From Pochonia chlamydosporia 170 (Eukaryota > Ascomycota > Sordariomycetes > Hypocreales > Clavicipitaceae), in assembly GCF_001653235.2 (NCBI RefSeq), contig NC_035795.1, positions 930,001-994,000 of the forward strand: 64,000 nucleotides of DNA. Reading direction: 5' to 3'. The position numbers and the translations under genes are program-made. The notes beneath the pieces were generated by a model that saw only the letters and a program-made list of their open reading frames with translations, searched no databases and was not told the DNA's origin. Every line of letters begins with the position of its first letter. Position 1 is the stretch's first letter. Below, in pieces: positions 32,601 to 41,890 of this stretch.

Positions 32601-33801
32601 CGACAAATGGCTGAGCGACCTGAACCTGAAATCAGGCGTGTGCCACTGGAGCAGCTCTGTCTTTCTGTCCGGGCCATGGGAATGCGTGATGTTGCCAGGT
32701 TTCTGGGACGATCACCAACTCCTCCAGACGCGCAAGCCATCGAGGGTGCCATCAAAATGCTGAGGCGCATGGGTGCGTTGGACGGGGACGAGCTCACTGC
32801 CATGGGACAGCAGCTTGCCATGTTGCCGGCCGATCTCCGATGCGGCAAGTTGATGGTGTTTGGAGCTATTTTCGGCTGCTTGGACGATTGCGTCACGATT
32901 GCGGCGATTCTCAGTACCAGAAGCCCATTTATGTCGCCGCAAGAGAAACGAGAAGAGTCAAGACAAGCACGTATGCAATTCTTCAGCGGCAACGGCGATC
33001 TGATTACCGACCTGGAGGGGTTCCAAGCGTGGGATGCCTTGATGAAAGACCGAGTGCCCCAGAGACAAGTGAGGTCATTTTGCGATGAGAATTTCCTGTC
33101 GTACCAAACGCTCTCCGATATTTCAAACACCAGGTCACAGTATTACGAAGCATTGACTGAGATTGGAATTGCCCTCCGATCCAGAGGCCCCGAAGTGACC
33201 CCAAATGCAACCCGAAATGTGCAACTAATACGTGCCTTGATCGCCTCCGCATTTACACCTCAAATCGCCAGGATACAATATCCCGATAAAAAGTACGCCA
33301 GCTCCATGTCCGGCGCAATGGAGCTTGACCCCGAGGCGCGGTCGATCAAGTATTTTAACCAAGAGAACGGGAGGGTGTTTGTGCATCCAAGCAGCACCGT
33401 GTTTGACAGCCAAGGGTTCTCAGGAAACGCAGCGTACATGTCGTACTTTAGTATCATTTCCACCAGCAAGATCTTTATCCGAGACCTGACCCGTAAGTTT
33501 TGCACGCTGAAATACAGCTAAATTCTGGATGGCGTGCTAACAATGGACAGCATTTAATGTGTTTACGCTGTTGTTATTCTCGGGGCCGATAGAGCTGGAT
33601 ACCTTGGGCCGTGGACTGCTGGTAGATGGATGGCTGAGACTTCGTGGATGGGCACGCATTGGCGTCTTGGTGGCTAGATTGAGGGGGATGGTGGATGACT
33701 TGATTGCGCAAAAGGTTGAGAATCCGGGGTTGGACTTGGGTAATGATAAGGTTATTAGGTTGGTGATAAAGCTGATAGAGTTGAATGGGCTGGATGCATA
33801 G
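29691..33801 (+). CDS. DExH-box RNA helicase with UBA and RWD domains (DHX57/DHX29-like, S. pombe Ucp12-like)
   Basis: Exons 29691-33492 and 33551-33801 encode 1350 aa. An N-terminal Lys/Ala-rich tail is followed by a dsRBD-like region (about 60-170). A UBA-like segment lies near 270-320, and an RWD domain at about 405-520 (EEQWEDEVASLEAMYGENF). The helicase core begins near 580: GETGSGKST (about 607), DEVH (about 716), SAT (about 749) and QRRGRAGRV (about 948). The HA2 and OB-fold C-terminal regions follow. DEVHERS rather than DEAH and the UBA-RWD arrangement place it with DHX57/DHX29-type helicases. DHX29 helps scanning ribosomes on structured mRNAs; for fungal members the role is unproven, and a translation or RNA-processing role in the cytoplasm is inferred. 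The intron joins DLTP to FNVFTLLLFSG, restoring the family C-terminus. ATG 29691 is the first methionine in the frame. Confidence 0.9.
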
Positions 33802-34049
33802 GGGGAGCATGAGTAGTCTGAGAGCATGGAGGAACGGTAATGAGATGATGATTTAACTCTGATTGTATAGAGTATTTATTCTACATCGCCATTTTTATAT
33901 ATCAGTTGTGAATATATCGTGCTCGAAGTTGACGTGGCAGACGCCAAAGTGAGGCGGGGCATAACTTTAACCTCACTTCACTTCACTTCATCTTACCTCA
34001 CTCATCCATTTCATACCTCAGCATCAACATTAGCATCCCATCACCAACC

Positions 34050-34898
34050 ATGGACTCCGACCCCGACGAAGCCATCACAAAAGATGAAATCCAAGGCACA
34101 GCACCAACCCCCCAAAATGCCTGCAAGTAACCCCCCTCCCACCCAACAACCCAAACACTAACAACATCCCCAGTCACAGCGCTCATGGCCCCAAAGCCAA
34201 AACCACAACAACCCCCCAAAATGTCACACCCAAACCCCTTCAAAAACCGCGACAGCCTAGGCGCATACATCTCCTCCCCATCCTCCTTCCCGCCCTCCGT
34301 AATAATCTACCAAAACGCAGACTTTGTCGCCATCCACGACAAATACCCCAAATCCACCATCCACACACTCCTCCTCCCTCGCTCACCCGCCCACAACCTC
34401 CTGCACCCCTACGAAGCCTTCAAGGACGCCGCCTTTCTCGAAAAAGTACAAGCCGAGGCCCTCAAACTCAAGAAACTTGTTGCGGCGGAACTTCAGCGCC
34501 GACTGGGGCGATACTCCAAGGCAGATGCGAAGAGACAGGCTGTCCTGGATGGTGAGGAGTGTGAAGAGTTACCCGCGGGGAGGGACTGGGAGGCAGAGGT
34601 GAAGGTGGGGGTGCACGCGGTGCCGAGTATGTCGCATTTACATGTGCATGTGTTGTCGAGGGATATGCATTCGGGGAGCATGAGGCATCGGAAGCATTAT
34701 AATTCGTTTAATACGCCGTTTTTGGTGGACGTGGGTGATTTTCCGATGGGGGAGGGGGATGGGAGGCTGGATCCGAGGGGGGAGGGGTATTTGAGGAGGG
34801 AGTTGAGGTGTTGGAGGTGTGGGAGGGGGTTTGGGAATCGGTTTGCGAAGTTGAAGGAGCATTTGGAGGGGGAGTTTACGGCTTGGAGGGCGGAGTGA
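34050..34898 (+). CDS. HNT3: aprataxin-like DNA deadenylase Hnt3, with a probable GC-AG intron
   Basis: Model: exons 34050-34122 and 34174-34898, 265 aa. Aprataxin/Hnt3 removes AMP from abortive DNA-ligation ends in the nucleus. The HIT domain carries the H-x-H-x-H motif (HLHVHVLS), and the C-terminus has the zf-C2HE finger (CWRCGRGF, then KEHLEGEF). The intron starts with GCAAGT, the typical sequence of rare GC-AG introns, and ends CCCCAG with a CACTAAC branch site. Using it joins ...TPQNA to FTALMAPK in frame from the first ATG of the transcript. The alternative GT donor four bases downstream only works with a second ATG at 34084 and gives a different 14-residue start. The coding strand changes from C-rich (before about 34450) to strongly G-rich (after about 34500). 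Confidence 0.87.
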
Positions 34899-35274
34899 TG
34901 GTGTTTTGATGAATATTGTTGGATGTTACGATGGGAAGAGATGTGGGCGTCATGTGTTTCTATATACGGAGGATAAAGTTGTAATGATACAAAGATTCGT
35001 CAAATTCAGCTATCGTGTTCATCTAGTACAATGTTTTGCCGGCCATACTCCGTGCCTTTCAAGAATACAGTCCACCCAGCGCGACTATTTGTCAAAAATA
35101 CTACTTGTATACTACACACTTGGATCTTCCCGTCGTCCAAATCACCCAAAGTATCCCTTAATCTTGGACATCCACTGCGACCCTGACCCCTCGCCCTCCG
35201 ATGGATCAGCCACCCCCGAATTACCTACTTGGGTAAAATTGAGCAATCAACCCGTTGAGCAATGTTGAGCATTT
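34899..35274. other. convergent 3' region, Hnt3 / AT-hook gene
   Basis: A 376-bp spacer between two stop codons, presumably both 3' UTRs. Nothing else is visible. Confidence 0.5.
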
Positions 35275-35877
35275 CTACTCACTGTCTTCCTCGCCCTCGG
35301 CATCCTCGGAATCACCGCCATCCTCCACCTCGTTTTCCACCTCTGACGAACCAGATCCTTCCTCCGCCACTGGAGAAACTCCAGCATCCGCTGCCGCATC
35401 TAAAGCCTCCTCAATCGTATGAGCTTCGGCAACCGCACTCGCATCAACAGGTACTTTTCGTGGCCGTCCCCTGCCTCTTTTCTCGCCTGTAGCTTTGCTG
35501 GAACCCTTTGCTGCTGCAGCGGCTTGTGCCATTGCGGCTGCTTCTCCCCCGAGGAGTTTGCGTGGACGCCCACGCTTACCTGTCCCCGTGGACTTTGGCT
35601 TGGCCGGTGTTTTCCTATCCTCTGGCTTCTTGAAACTGCCCTTGGGTCGGCCACGCGGTCGTCCACTGGGTACCTTAGGAGGTTTATCTAGTCTCGGTCT
35701 TCCACGCGGCCTTCCGCTTGGGACTTTGACTTTTGGATTATCTGACTTTGGTCTTCCTCGTGGTCGAGGAGCTGCTACTGGTTTCTGAACACCAGCATTG
35801 GTCCTGGCGGTTCGACCACTCCTCGAGGCCGGCGAATCTGTGGAGGCGGAAGTTGCCTCTTCTCTGGTTCTCGCCAT
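35275..35877 (-). CDS. AT-hook protein (HMGA-like), five AT-hooks
   Basis: A single exon encodes 200 aa. Five AT-hook cores occur, near residues 38-44, 55-62, 72-79, 101-107 and 134-141 (RPRGRPK, GRPRGRPR, GRPRGRPK, KRGRPRK, GRGRPRK). AT-hooks bind the minor groove of AT-rich DNA, so this is likely a nuclear chromatin architectural protein comparable to HMGA. Two of the hooks sit in a near-repeat (VPSGRPRGRP twice, 17 residues apart), which suggests internal duplication. The C-terminal 50 residues are acidic (Glu/Asp/Ser-rich), as in HMGA proteins, followed by the stop. There are no introns. It is divergent from the kinesin gene. Targets are unknown; the family assignment rests on the hooks and the acidic tail. 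Confidence 0.85.
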   Translation of the reverse strand: MARTREEATSASTDSPASRSGRTARTNAGVQKPVAAPRPRGRPKSDNPKVKVPSGRPRGRPRLDKPPKVPSGRPRGRPKGSFKKPEDRKTPAKPKSTGTGKRGRPRKLLGGEAAAMAQAAAAAKGSSKATGEKRGRGRPRKVPVDASAVAEAHTIEEALDAAADAGVSPVAEEGSGSSEVENEVEDGGDSEDAEGEEDSE

Positions 35878-36606
35878 GGATTGGTGAGGGGCAGAATAGG
35901 ATGGTGGTGTGTGCTTATAGGTGGTGAGTGATGGCCCACGCGCTGGGTGAGACGCGCCTGGTGATATGAGATGAATCTCCTGTCTGGTTTGCGAGACGGG
36001 CTGAGTGATGGGTGAGTCAAGGTTCAGAATCTTCGATCAACGAAACATACGGGCAAGAAAAAAATGCAAAAAATTAAAAGAAAAAGAAAAGAGATATCGT
36101 GAGGGGGAAAGGGCTGATGAAAGAAGCAATTCGGTGCACTTGGGCCGATGGATTGGCTGTTGTTGGATGTGGTTGGCCGTGATGGACGCGGCACGCGGAG
36201 TGGAGGGACAAAATTACAAGGTCAGGGATCTAGTAATTGTGTCGGCAAAGTGATGGGCTATTTTTGGTTGGGTGGGCAACATCGCACTGGCTGCTCTTGC
36301 CTGTTATGGCGGAATGGTGGAACATTGAACGTTAGGTAAGCTGCCCGCCCCACTGTGCATCTCCTCCACAGACTAGCTTCCGTTTACCCTGGCAACAGCT
36401 CCAGTGTCCCAAGTAAACAAATCCTCATACATGGGAAATTCAACCCAACCAACATTCAAGTTCACCACCGGGCCGACAAAGCAGCAAAGAAAGAGCCACC
36501 ATCTCGAGTTTCCGTCTAGTGCCTGTCCACGGACTGGATAATGTAGTGCATTGTCCGCCTGCGACTCCAAGAAATTACGCTTGACATAGAGGGGACATTG
36601 CGTACA
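35878..36606. other. divergent promoter, AT-hook gene / kinesin
   Basis: 729 bp between divergent start codons. There is an A-rich patch at about 36056-36090 (plus strand). No gene is supported. Confidence 0.5.
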
Positions 36607-38463
36607 ATGGCGCTCGATGCTCGATTAATGCCACCAACTGCAACTCCTGACCGTCAGGTTCGTTCCTCTGCCTCGACGCCTTCGCTTCGCTCTAGAGATG
36701 GGAGTGTGCCCCTGCTGTCCAGGATGGATGGAGGAGGAAATGTCCGGGTCGTGGTCCGAGTGAGGGCCTTTTTGCAAAGAGGTGAGCCATTCCGGAAGCA
36801 CTATATACTTTCAGTCTTTCAGGGCTGCCGCCGTTTTACTAACTGCATAATTCCCATAGAGCTTGACAAAAAGACACGATGCCTCATTCAAATGGACCCC
36901 ATCACACAGCTCACCACCCTGCGGGCGCCAGATCAAGATGCAGTCGATAGCCCGATACCCAAGTCACGAAAAGTCATTGAGGACAAGAAGTTCACTTTTG
37001 ACAATTCATTTTGGAGTCACAACACCAAAGACGCACACTATGCCCATCAAGAAGATGTGTATAACAGCCTGGGCGAGGAGTTTCTCGATCACAACTTTGA
37101 GGGATACCATACTTGCATATTCGCCTACGGACAGACTGGATCGGGCAAGTCTTACACCATGATGGGAACACCTGAACAGCCTGGGCTTATCCCCCGAACC
37201 TGCGAGGATCTTTTTGAGCGCATCGACGCGGCGCACAATGAAAACTCCAACATTGCATATAACGTCCGTGTTTCGTACTTCGAAGTATACAACGAACACG
37301 TTCGCGATTTGTTGGTCCCTGTGAATCCAAACGCCCCGCCCAACTATCTCAAGATTCGTGAATCGCCGACCGAGGGACCGTACGTCAAGGATCTCACTGA
37401 GGTGCCAGTGCGGAGTATCAATGAGATTCTGAGATACATGAAAAACGGCGACCAGTCACGAACGACGGCTAGCACCAAGATGAATGATACCAGTAGTCGA
37501 AGTCATGCTGTCTTCACAATCATGTTGAAACAGATTCACCACGATATGGAAACGGATGAGACCACGGAGCGCAGCTCTCGAATTCGACTGGTGGACCTGG
37601 CAGGAAGTGAGCGAGCAAAGTCGACAGAAGCAACGGGCGCACGGCTTCGCGAAGGTAGCAACATCAACAAGTCTTTGACAACTCTTGGTCGAGTGATTGC
37701 AGCGTTGGCCGATCCCAAGGCACTGCGATCCGGCAAGCGCAAGGATATCGTACCGTACCGAGACTCCATTCTGACGTGGCTGTTGAAGGATTCGCTCGGT
37801 GGCAATAGCAAGACGGCAATGATTGCCTGCATTGCGCCATCCGACTACGATGAGACGCTCTCTACGCTGCGATATGCCGACCAAGCCAAGCGAATCCGCA
37901 CACGTGCGGTTGTCAACCAAGATCATATTTCTACTGCTGAGAGGGATGCGCAGATTGCAGCCATGGCAGAAGAGATTCGGGTGCTGCAGCTGTCCGTCTC
38001 AGATTCACGGCAGCGAGAGAAGAATGCCAAGGAAGCTGAGGAGAGACTGGAAGAATACCAGACACGTGTGGCTACTATGCAACGCATGATGGAGGAGCGA
38101 AGCATGGTGGCTGAGAGCAAGATCAAGAAGCTGCAGACTGAGAACGAGGCGCTGAAACTTCATCTCAAGTTGGCGATTGAGAGCCTCAAGAACCCCATTC
38201 CCCCAGTCAGCATCAAGGCCCAACCGGCGGGCGAAGCAGAAAAGGAGAATTTCGACGAATACTCAGATGAGGGCGACGATGATTACTACTATGACGACGG
38301 GTATGATACGGAAAGTACCGCAGGGGTCGATGACTTGCATGATGAAATGCATCGGTACCTGCAGGACATGGGGAATCTGAGAAAGTTGATTGGCGGAGAT
38401 TTGTCGCGGTTCAGAGATGAGCAGAGTGTCAGAATGCCATTGGGCACGAGAGAAAATGTGTGA
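36607..38463 (+). CDS. short kinesin-3 family motor (NcKin3-like)
   Basis: Exons 36607-36781 and 36860-38463 give 592 aa. The motor domain spans about residues 45-415: P-loop AYGQTGSGKSYTMMG (about 148), switch I NDTSSRSHAVF (about 267), switch II LVDLAGSERAKST (about 300), and the end ...STLRYADQAKRIRTRAVVNQD. A short coiled coil (about 430-535) and an acidic tail with DDDYYYDDGYD follow. No FHA or PH domain is present, so it is far shorter than Unc104/KIF1A and resembles the small fungal kinesin-3 subgroup including Neurospora NcKin3, linked to mitochondrial transport. Whether this protein does the same is inferred. The 78-nt intron (GTGAGC...CATAG) is stop-free and a multiple of three, but removing it restores the normal RAFLQRELDKK junction. 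ATG 36607 is used; the preceding in-frame TTG is not. Confidence 0.9.
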   Translation: MALDARLMPPTATPDRQVRSSASTPSLRSRDGSVPLLSRMDGGGNVRVVVRVRAFLQRGEPFRKHYILSVFQGCRRFTNCIIPIELDKKTRCLIQMDPITQLTTLRAPDQDAVDSPIPKSRKVIEDKKFTFDNSFWSHNTKDAHYAHQEDVYNSLGEEFLDHNFEGYHTCIFAYGQTGSGKSYTMMGTPEQPGLIPRTCEDLFERIDAAHNENSNIAYNVRVSYFEVYNEHVRDLLVPVNPNAPPNYLKIRESPTEGPYVKDLTEVPVRSINEILRYMKNGDQSRTTASTKMNDTSSRSHAVFTIMLKQIHHDMETDETTERSSRIRLVDLAGSERAKSTEATGARLREGSNINKSLTTLGRVIAALADPKALRSGKRKDIVPYRDSILTWLLKDSLGGNSKTAMIACIAPSDYDETLSTLRYADQAKRIRTRAVVNQDHISTAERDAQIAAMAEEIRVLQLSVSDSRQREKNAKEAEERLEEYQTRVATMQRMMEERSMVAESKIKKLQTENEALKLHLKLAIESLKNPIPPVSIKAQPAGEAEKENFDEYSDEGDDDYYYDDGYDTESTAGVDDLHDEMHRYLQDMGNLRKLIGGDLSRFRDEQSVRMPLGTRENV

Positions 38464-39182
38464 CGCGATGAGGGCGTAAGGGGCGAAGAGAGTTATGTTG
38501 GATAGTAAGGGTGCGAACGTGGAATCTCGCGGATCAAGCGCTGGTGTTTGGGAGCATGACATGTGAATTGGGTCTCCATTTGTTTATACTAGTATAGTGG
38601 TTACATAGGAATGATTATGAGATTGATAATTGGAAGTGCAGCTATGTCTTAGGAGAGATCTATTAACAGCAGTCATCGCAAGAAACTCCAAATGGATCCC
38701 TATGGTGTGTATACTGACCAACTGCTCATCGACATGAGATGTCACGTCAACGCAAAGACATTTCGTCAAAAGTTGGTCTTTGAAACTTGATATTGTCGCC
38801 AAGCAAGGCAATATATACAGTCTAAGAATATGATACACCATCCACTACTCTTTCCTATACTTCTTTAACCCTTTGTGCTCCGTTGCCCTAACTCCGTCCG
38901 ATACCGCTGCGTAAATGATATCGAAGCTGGTATTCAGGAGCAGATAGCAAGGAGTTATCCCAATTACATCCATGCAGCTTCGACCATGTCCTGCTGCTCA
39001 CCCATCCTTCCGTTGCTTACACATTCCCACCTATCCAGTCTTGGCTCGACGCAGAGCCCATTGTCTATGCCGGTGGCAGACATATTACTATCCGTGGTGT
39101 TTTTCAGGACCCTGAGCATGGACAGATGGAACGGTAAGTCACAACCCCAAAATTCAGTAATACCCTTCCCCCTTTCAAAAAC
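38464..39182. other. convergent intergenic region with a gene-like fragment
   Basis: Between the kinesin 3' end and the SH3b gene 3' end. It contains an open, protein-like stretch at 38919-39133, listed separately. Otherwise no feature is evident. Confidence 0.5.
38919..39133 (+). pseudogene. orphan exon-like fragment
   Basis: An open stretch of 71 codons follows a stop codon and ends at a good GTAAGT donor (39134). The translation looks like folded protein (SVAYTFPPIQSWLDAEPIVYAG is the flavour) rather than random sequence. There is no upstream exon with a start, and the downstream sequence runs into the 3' end of a minus-strand gene within 50 bp. I read it as a leftover exon of a lost gene. 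The family is not recognised, and chance openness cannot be excluded. Confidence 0.25.
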
Positions 39183-39689
39183 TTAAAAAAGGGCCATCAA
39201 AAGAGGCACAGCGGCAAACAAACCACTCGCCACATCCACAGCCGCACCAGCAGGCACAGGAGCCGTCGAGGTAGCAGCTCCGCCAGTGGAAGTGAGACTC
39301 CCCGTAGGAATAACAGTGCTGTTACCACCAGTAGGAACAGCAACTGTAGTAGAAGCAGCGGCGCTCGTGGGCGCGGCAGTCACGCTGGTGGAAGCAGCGG
39401 CCGAAGAAGACGAAGAGCCGCACTTGTCGGCGACAAACTTGGACGAGCCTGTCTTGACGAAGTAGTCGGTGACGAAGCACCCGTCCGAGGTCTTGTCCCA
39501 GATGGAGTTGCCGTTGACTTCGGGCCCGTTTGTCTGGCACACGATGGTGACTTGGTCGTCCTTCTTGTAGGTTCTGACGATGCCGGCGTCGGTGGATGGG
39601 CCGGAGCGGCAGTTCACGGTTGTGCCGGTGATGGGGTAAGTTGCCTGGGCGAGGGCGGCGAGGGCGAGGGAAGAGAGGATGAACTTCAT
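39183..39689 (-). CDS. small secreted SH3b-domain protein, probably GPI-anchored
   Basis: A single exon encodes 168 aa. A clear signal peptide covers residues 1-16 (MKFILSSLALAALAQA). Residues about 17-85 resemble a bacterial-type SH3 (SH3b) domain, with TTVNCRSGPSTDAGIV typical of the fold and four cysteines. A Ser/Thr/Ala-rich, probably O-glycosylated stalk follows, then a hydrophobic C-terminal tail (GLFAAVPLLMALF) preceded by small residues, as in GPI-anchored proteins. The protein is therefore predicted at the cell surface or in the wall. SH3b modules elsewhere bind peptidoglycan or cell-wall components; the fungal role is unknown. A TATATA element lies about 105 bp upstream of the start. 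The coding strand runs from C-rich to G-rich from N- to C-terminus. Confidence 0.82.
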   Translation of the reverse strand: MKFILSSLALAALAQATYPITGTTVNCRSGPSTDAGIVRTYKKDDQVTIVCQTNGPEVNGNSIWDKTSDGCFVTDYFVKTGSSKFVADKCGSSSSSAAASTSVTAAPTSAAASTTVAVPTGGNSTVIPTGSLTSTGGAATSTAPVPAGAAVDVASGLFAAVPLLMALF

Positions 39690-40587
39690 TTTGAGATTGA
39701 TTTTGGTGGTGTAGTTTAAACGAGTGAATGTGTTGGAGTTGAGGGAGTTGGAGGTTTAGGGACACAGAGGTTTACAAGGCAAGGGGCTCAATTCTATATA
39801 CCATCTTGTTAAGCGTTATGCTATCCGCTCATTTCACATAAACTCCCGTTTGGGAAGCCCAAAGCAACGTAGATGAACAGAGTCGCAATCTTGAAATATG
39901 CCAGGTTGAAAAAGCTGGGCAACGCCAATGAAAAAAGCCTCGATTGAAGCGCTACCCCTGCGGGTTGTGCCTTGGCAGCCTGGAGCTGAAGACCTGCCCT
40001 GGATGTGCCGGGGCTTGGGGGTGAGCGCTAGCACCAACAGGGTATGCTGTCCGTGGGCGATGGGAATGAGAGGACGGGAATACCTGCATGAGTGTGGTTT
40101 GAGGTGGTGGGTGGCTGCGAGTGAGACCGAAGTGTAAGACGGGGGATCTTGGGGCCGTTGGCAGGGCTGATGGCGATGCGGCTCGTATTGATGGGGGCTA
40201 GATTTAATTATCCGGATGGGGTTGTGAGGTGTTGGGGTGTTTGATTGGTAGTGGTTAATGGTGAGTTTTGAGTTGTGAGTTGTGAGAGATGTGATGAGTT
40301 GTTCACTTTGTGTGTCTTGTGTGGTATCGCGAGTTGCAACGTTGGAGGAGTGGCTGAGTGGCGTTTCTTCACAACTACCTTGGATAGGGAAGCAGATATA
40401 TCGCTAAAAAATACAACGCTTATATGATTCCTGACTATAATTGAAATGCTATGCAAAATCAAAGTAACATAGGAAAAGGCCAAACCACCGCAGATGCAGT
40501 GAATCCAGCAGGCTCACCAGCCCCAATGCCATTTCTCCTGGCACAAATGAACGAACCAACAACTCACACTCACCACCAGCCAACATA
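39690..40587. other. intergenic region upstream of the SH3b gene
   Basis: 898 bp between two minus-strand genes, holding the SH3b promoter and the 3' flank of the unknown gene. No further gene is supported. Confidence 0.5.
39795..39800 (-). promoter_or_regulatory. possible TATA box of the SH3b gene
   Basis: TATATA lies about 105 bp upstream of the start codon at 39689. Sequence match only. Confidence 0.4.
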
Positions 40588-41664
40588 TCAAGCACCATCC
40601 TTCTTCTTCCCACACAGAATCCACCTGCACCACCCCATCAACCCAGTCGGCCTCTCATCCTTCGCCTTCGCCTTCCCCTTCTCCAAGGCAACATCATCAC
40701 CATCCTCCGTATCCGTCTGCGTCTCATCCCAGCCCGCATCCACCGTTCCACCCTCACTATCCGCCTCCATATCATCCAAGATGTTCAGCCCGTCAAACTG
40801 CAAATGCTCATGCGACCAGCCTGCCCGCTCCCCATCCACGAAACGAGCACGAACCGGTAGGTCGACGTCTGAACCATGGTGAACAGATATCCACGGACTC
40901 GCATCCGCGTCCCCCCAAGACTCACTGATATGATAGTCGAGAACCATTGCCGATCCGGAACTAACAGACGTGTCGATCCCCGGGGGCATCTCATAAACAA
41001 TCGTCGCGCCATTGGCGTTTCTCTCCCCTTTTAGCAGCTCAAAGATGGAACCGCCCATGTCTTCCGGGTCCTCGTCCACAAACGTCAGGGGTTTGGTGTC
41101 GCTGTTCCCCACGACATCGAGATTAAGTCTTGCGATGCTTGCCAGCACGCCGGGGATGTCCTCGTGGAGAGCCGTATCCCTGAACCACTTGGCTTCCAGT
41201 TCTGGGCGAACACGCGCATACCCGTCCGCGTAGTGTGGCTGGCGCTGTCTCCGGGCGTCTTGCTGTCTTGCCACGGTGGTGGCTGCCCGGTAGAGCGTGA
41301 ACTCGTCCACAGGATATGCCGACTTGTGCGGCAGGATGGGACGGGCCGGGTATAATGGTCCTCCGCGGTTTGGCGAGTAGTCGAGACGGTTGCGGCAGAA
41401 GACGCGGAGGTTGAAGATGTTGGGGTGTTCTCTGCGGATTTCGGTGAGTTGGTCGCGTGGGAACGAGGGCGTCTCGTAGAATCTCTCGCACCAGGACTGT
41501 GCGTGGTTGAGGACGAATGCCAGTTCGTCGGTTGAGTTGCCAAAGTTGATGTAGTTATAGATGATGGCGACGGCCTCGGTGAGTAAGTTGACGTTTTGCA
41601 GAGAGCTCTGGTGGCAGGGGGGCACATGCCCTTCGGACGTTGGGGGAGCACGATTGTAATCCAT
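40588..41664 (-). CDS. hypothetical protein, 358 aa
   Basis: A single long exon, with an ATG at 41664 in reasonable context. I do not recognise the family. The first 110 residues look folded and helical (LTEAVAIIYNYINFGNSTDE, then HAQSWCERFYETPSFPRDQL). A basic central part and an acidic region (about 290-330, many Asp/Glu) follow. The C-terminus is short, with Trp, Cys and Lys (GWCRWILCGKKK), which could be a membrane-associated or lipid-modified tail; that is a guess. No signal peptide or full transmembrane helix is present. A TATATA element lies about 220 bp upstream. The coding strand is C-rich at the 5' end and G-rich at the 3' end. Confidence 0.7.
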   Translation of the reverse strand: MDYNRAPPTSEGHVPPCHQSSLQNVNLLTEAVAIIYNYINFGNSTDELAFVLNHAQSWCERFYETPSFPRDQLTEIRREHPNIFNLRVFCRNRLDYSPNRGGPLYPARPILPHKSAYPVDEFTLYRAATTVARQQDARRQRQPHYADGYARVRPELEAKWFRDTALHEDIPGVLASIARLNLDVVGNSDTKPLTFVDEDPEDMGGSIFELLKGERNANGATIVYEMPPGIDTSVSSGSAMVLDYHISESWGDADASPWISVHHGSDVDLPVRARFVDGERAGWSHEHLQFDGLNILDDMEADSEGGTVDAGWDETQTDTEDGDDVALEKGKAKAKDERPTGLMGWCRWILCGKKKDGA

Positions 41665-41884
41665 TGGATTTTCTGGAGGGTTGGTTCGGTGTCAGTAGTT
41701 TTCTCGTGCCAATGTCGAGTATTGAGTCTTTGATTTGGGGTAAGTGGTGTCTTGATGTGAGTGTTTAGTGCTTGATGTGAGTATTTCGTATCGAGTGCGT
41801 GGGAACATAGTCTAGATGATGAGTGCGTTTGACGATACGATTGGGGAATGATGAAGGGTGAAAACTTCCAACGGAAACGCTCAT

Positions 41885-41890
41885 TATATA
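41885..41890 (-). promoter_or_regulatory. possible TATA box of the 358-aa gene
   Basis: TATATA is present about 220 bp upstream of the start at 41664. Sequence match only. Confidence 0.3.

Noticed and set aside
34084..34126. Alternative HNT3 first exon using the GT donor at 34127
   Set aside because: It works in frame from ATG 34084 but bypasses the first ATG and yields a low-complexity start. The GC donor gives a more family-like N-terminus; kept as a possible alternative isoform.
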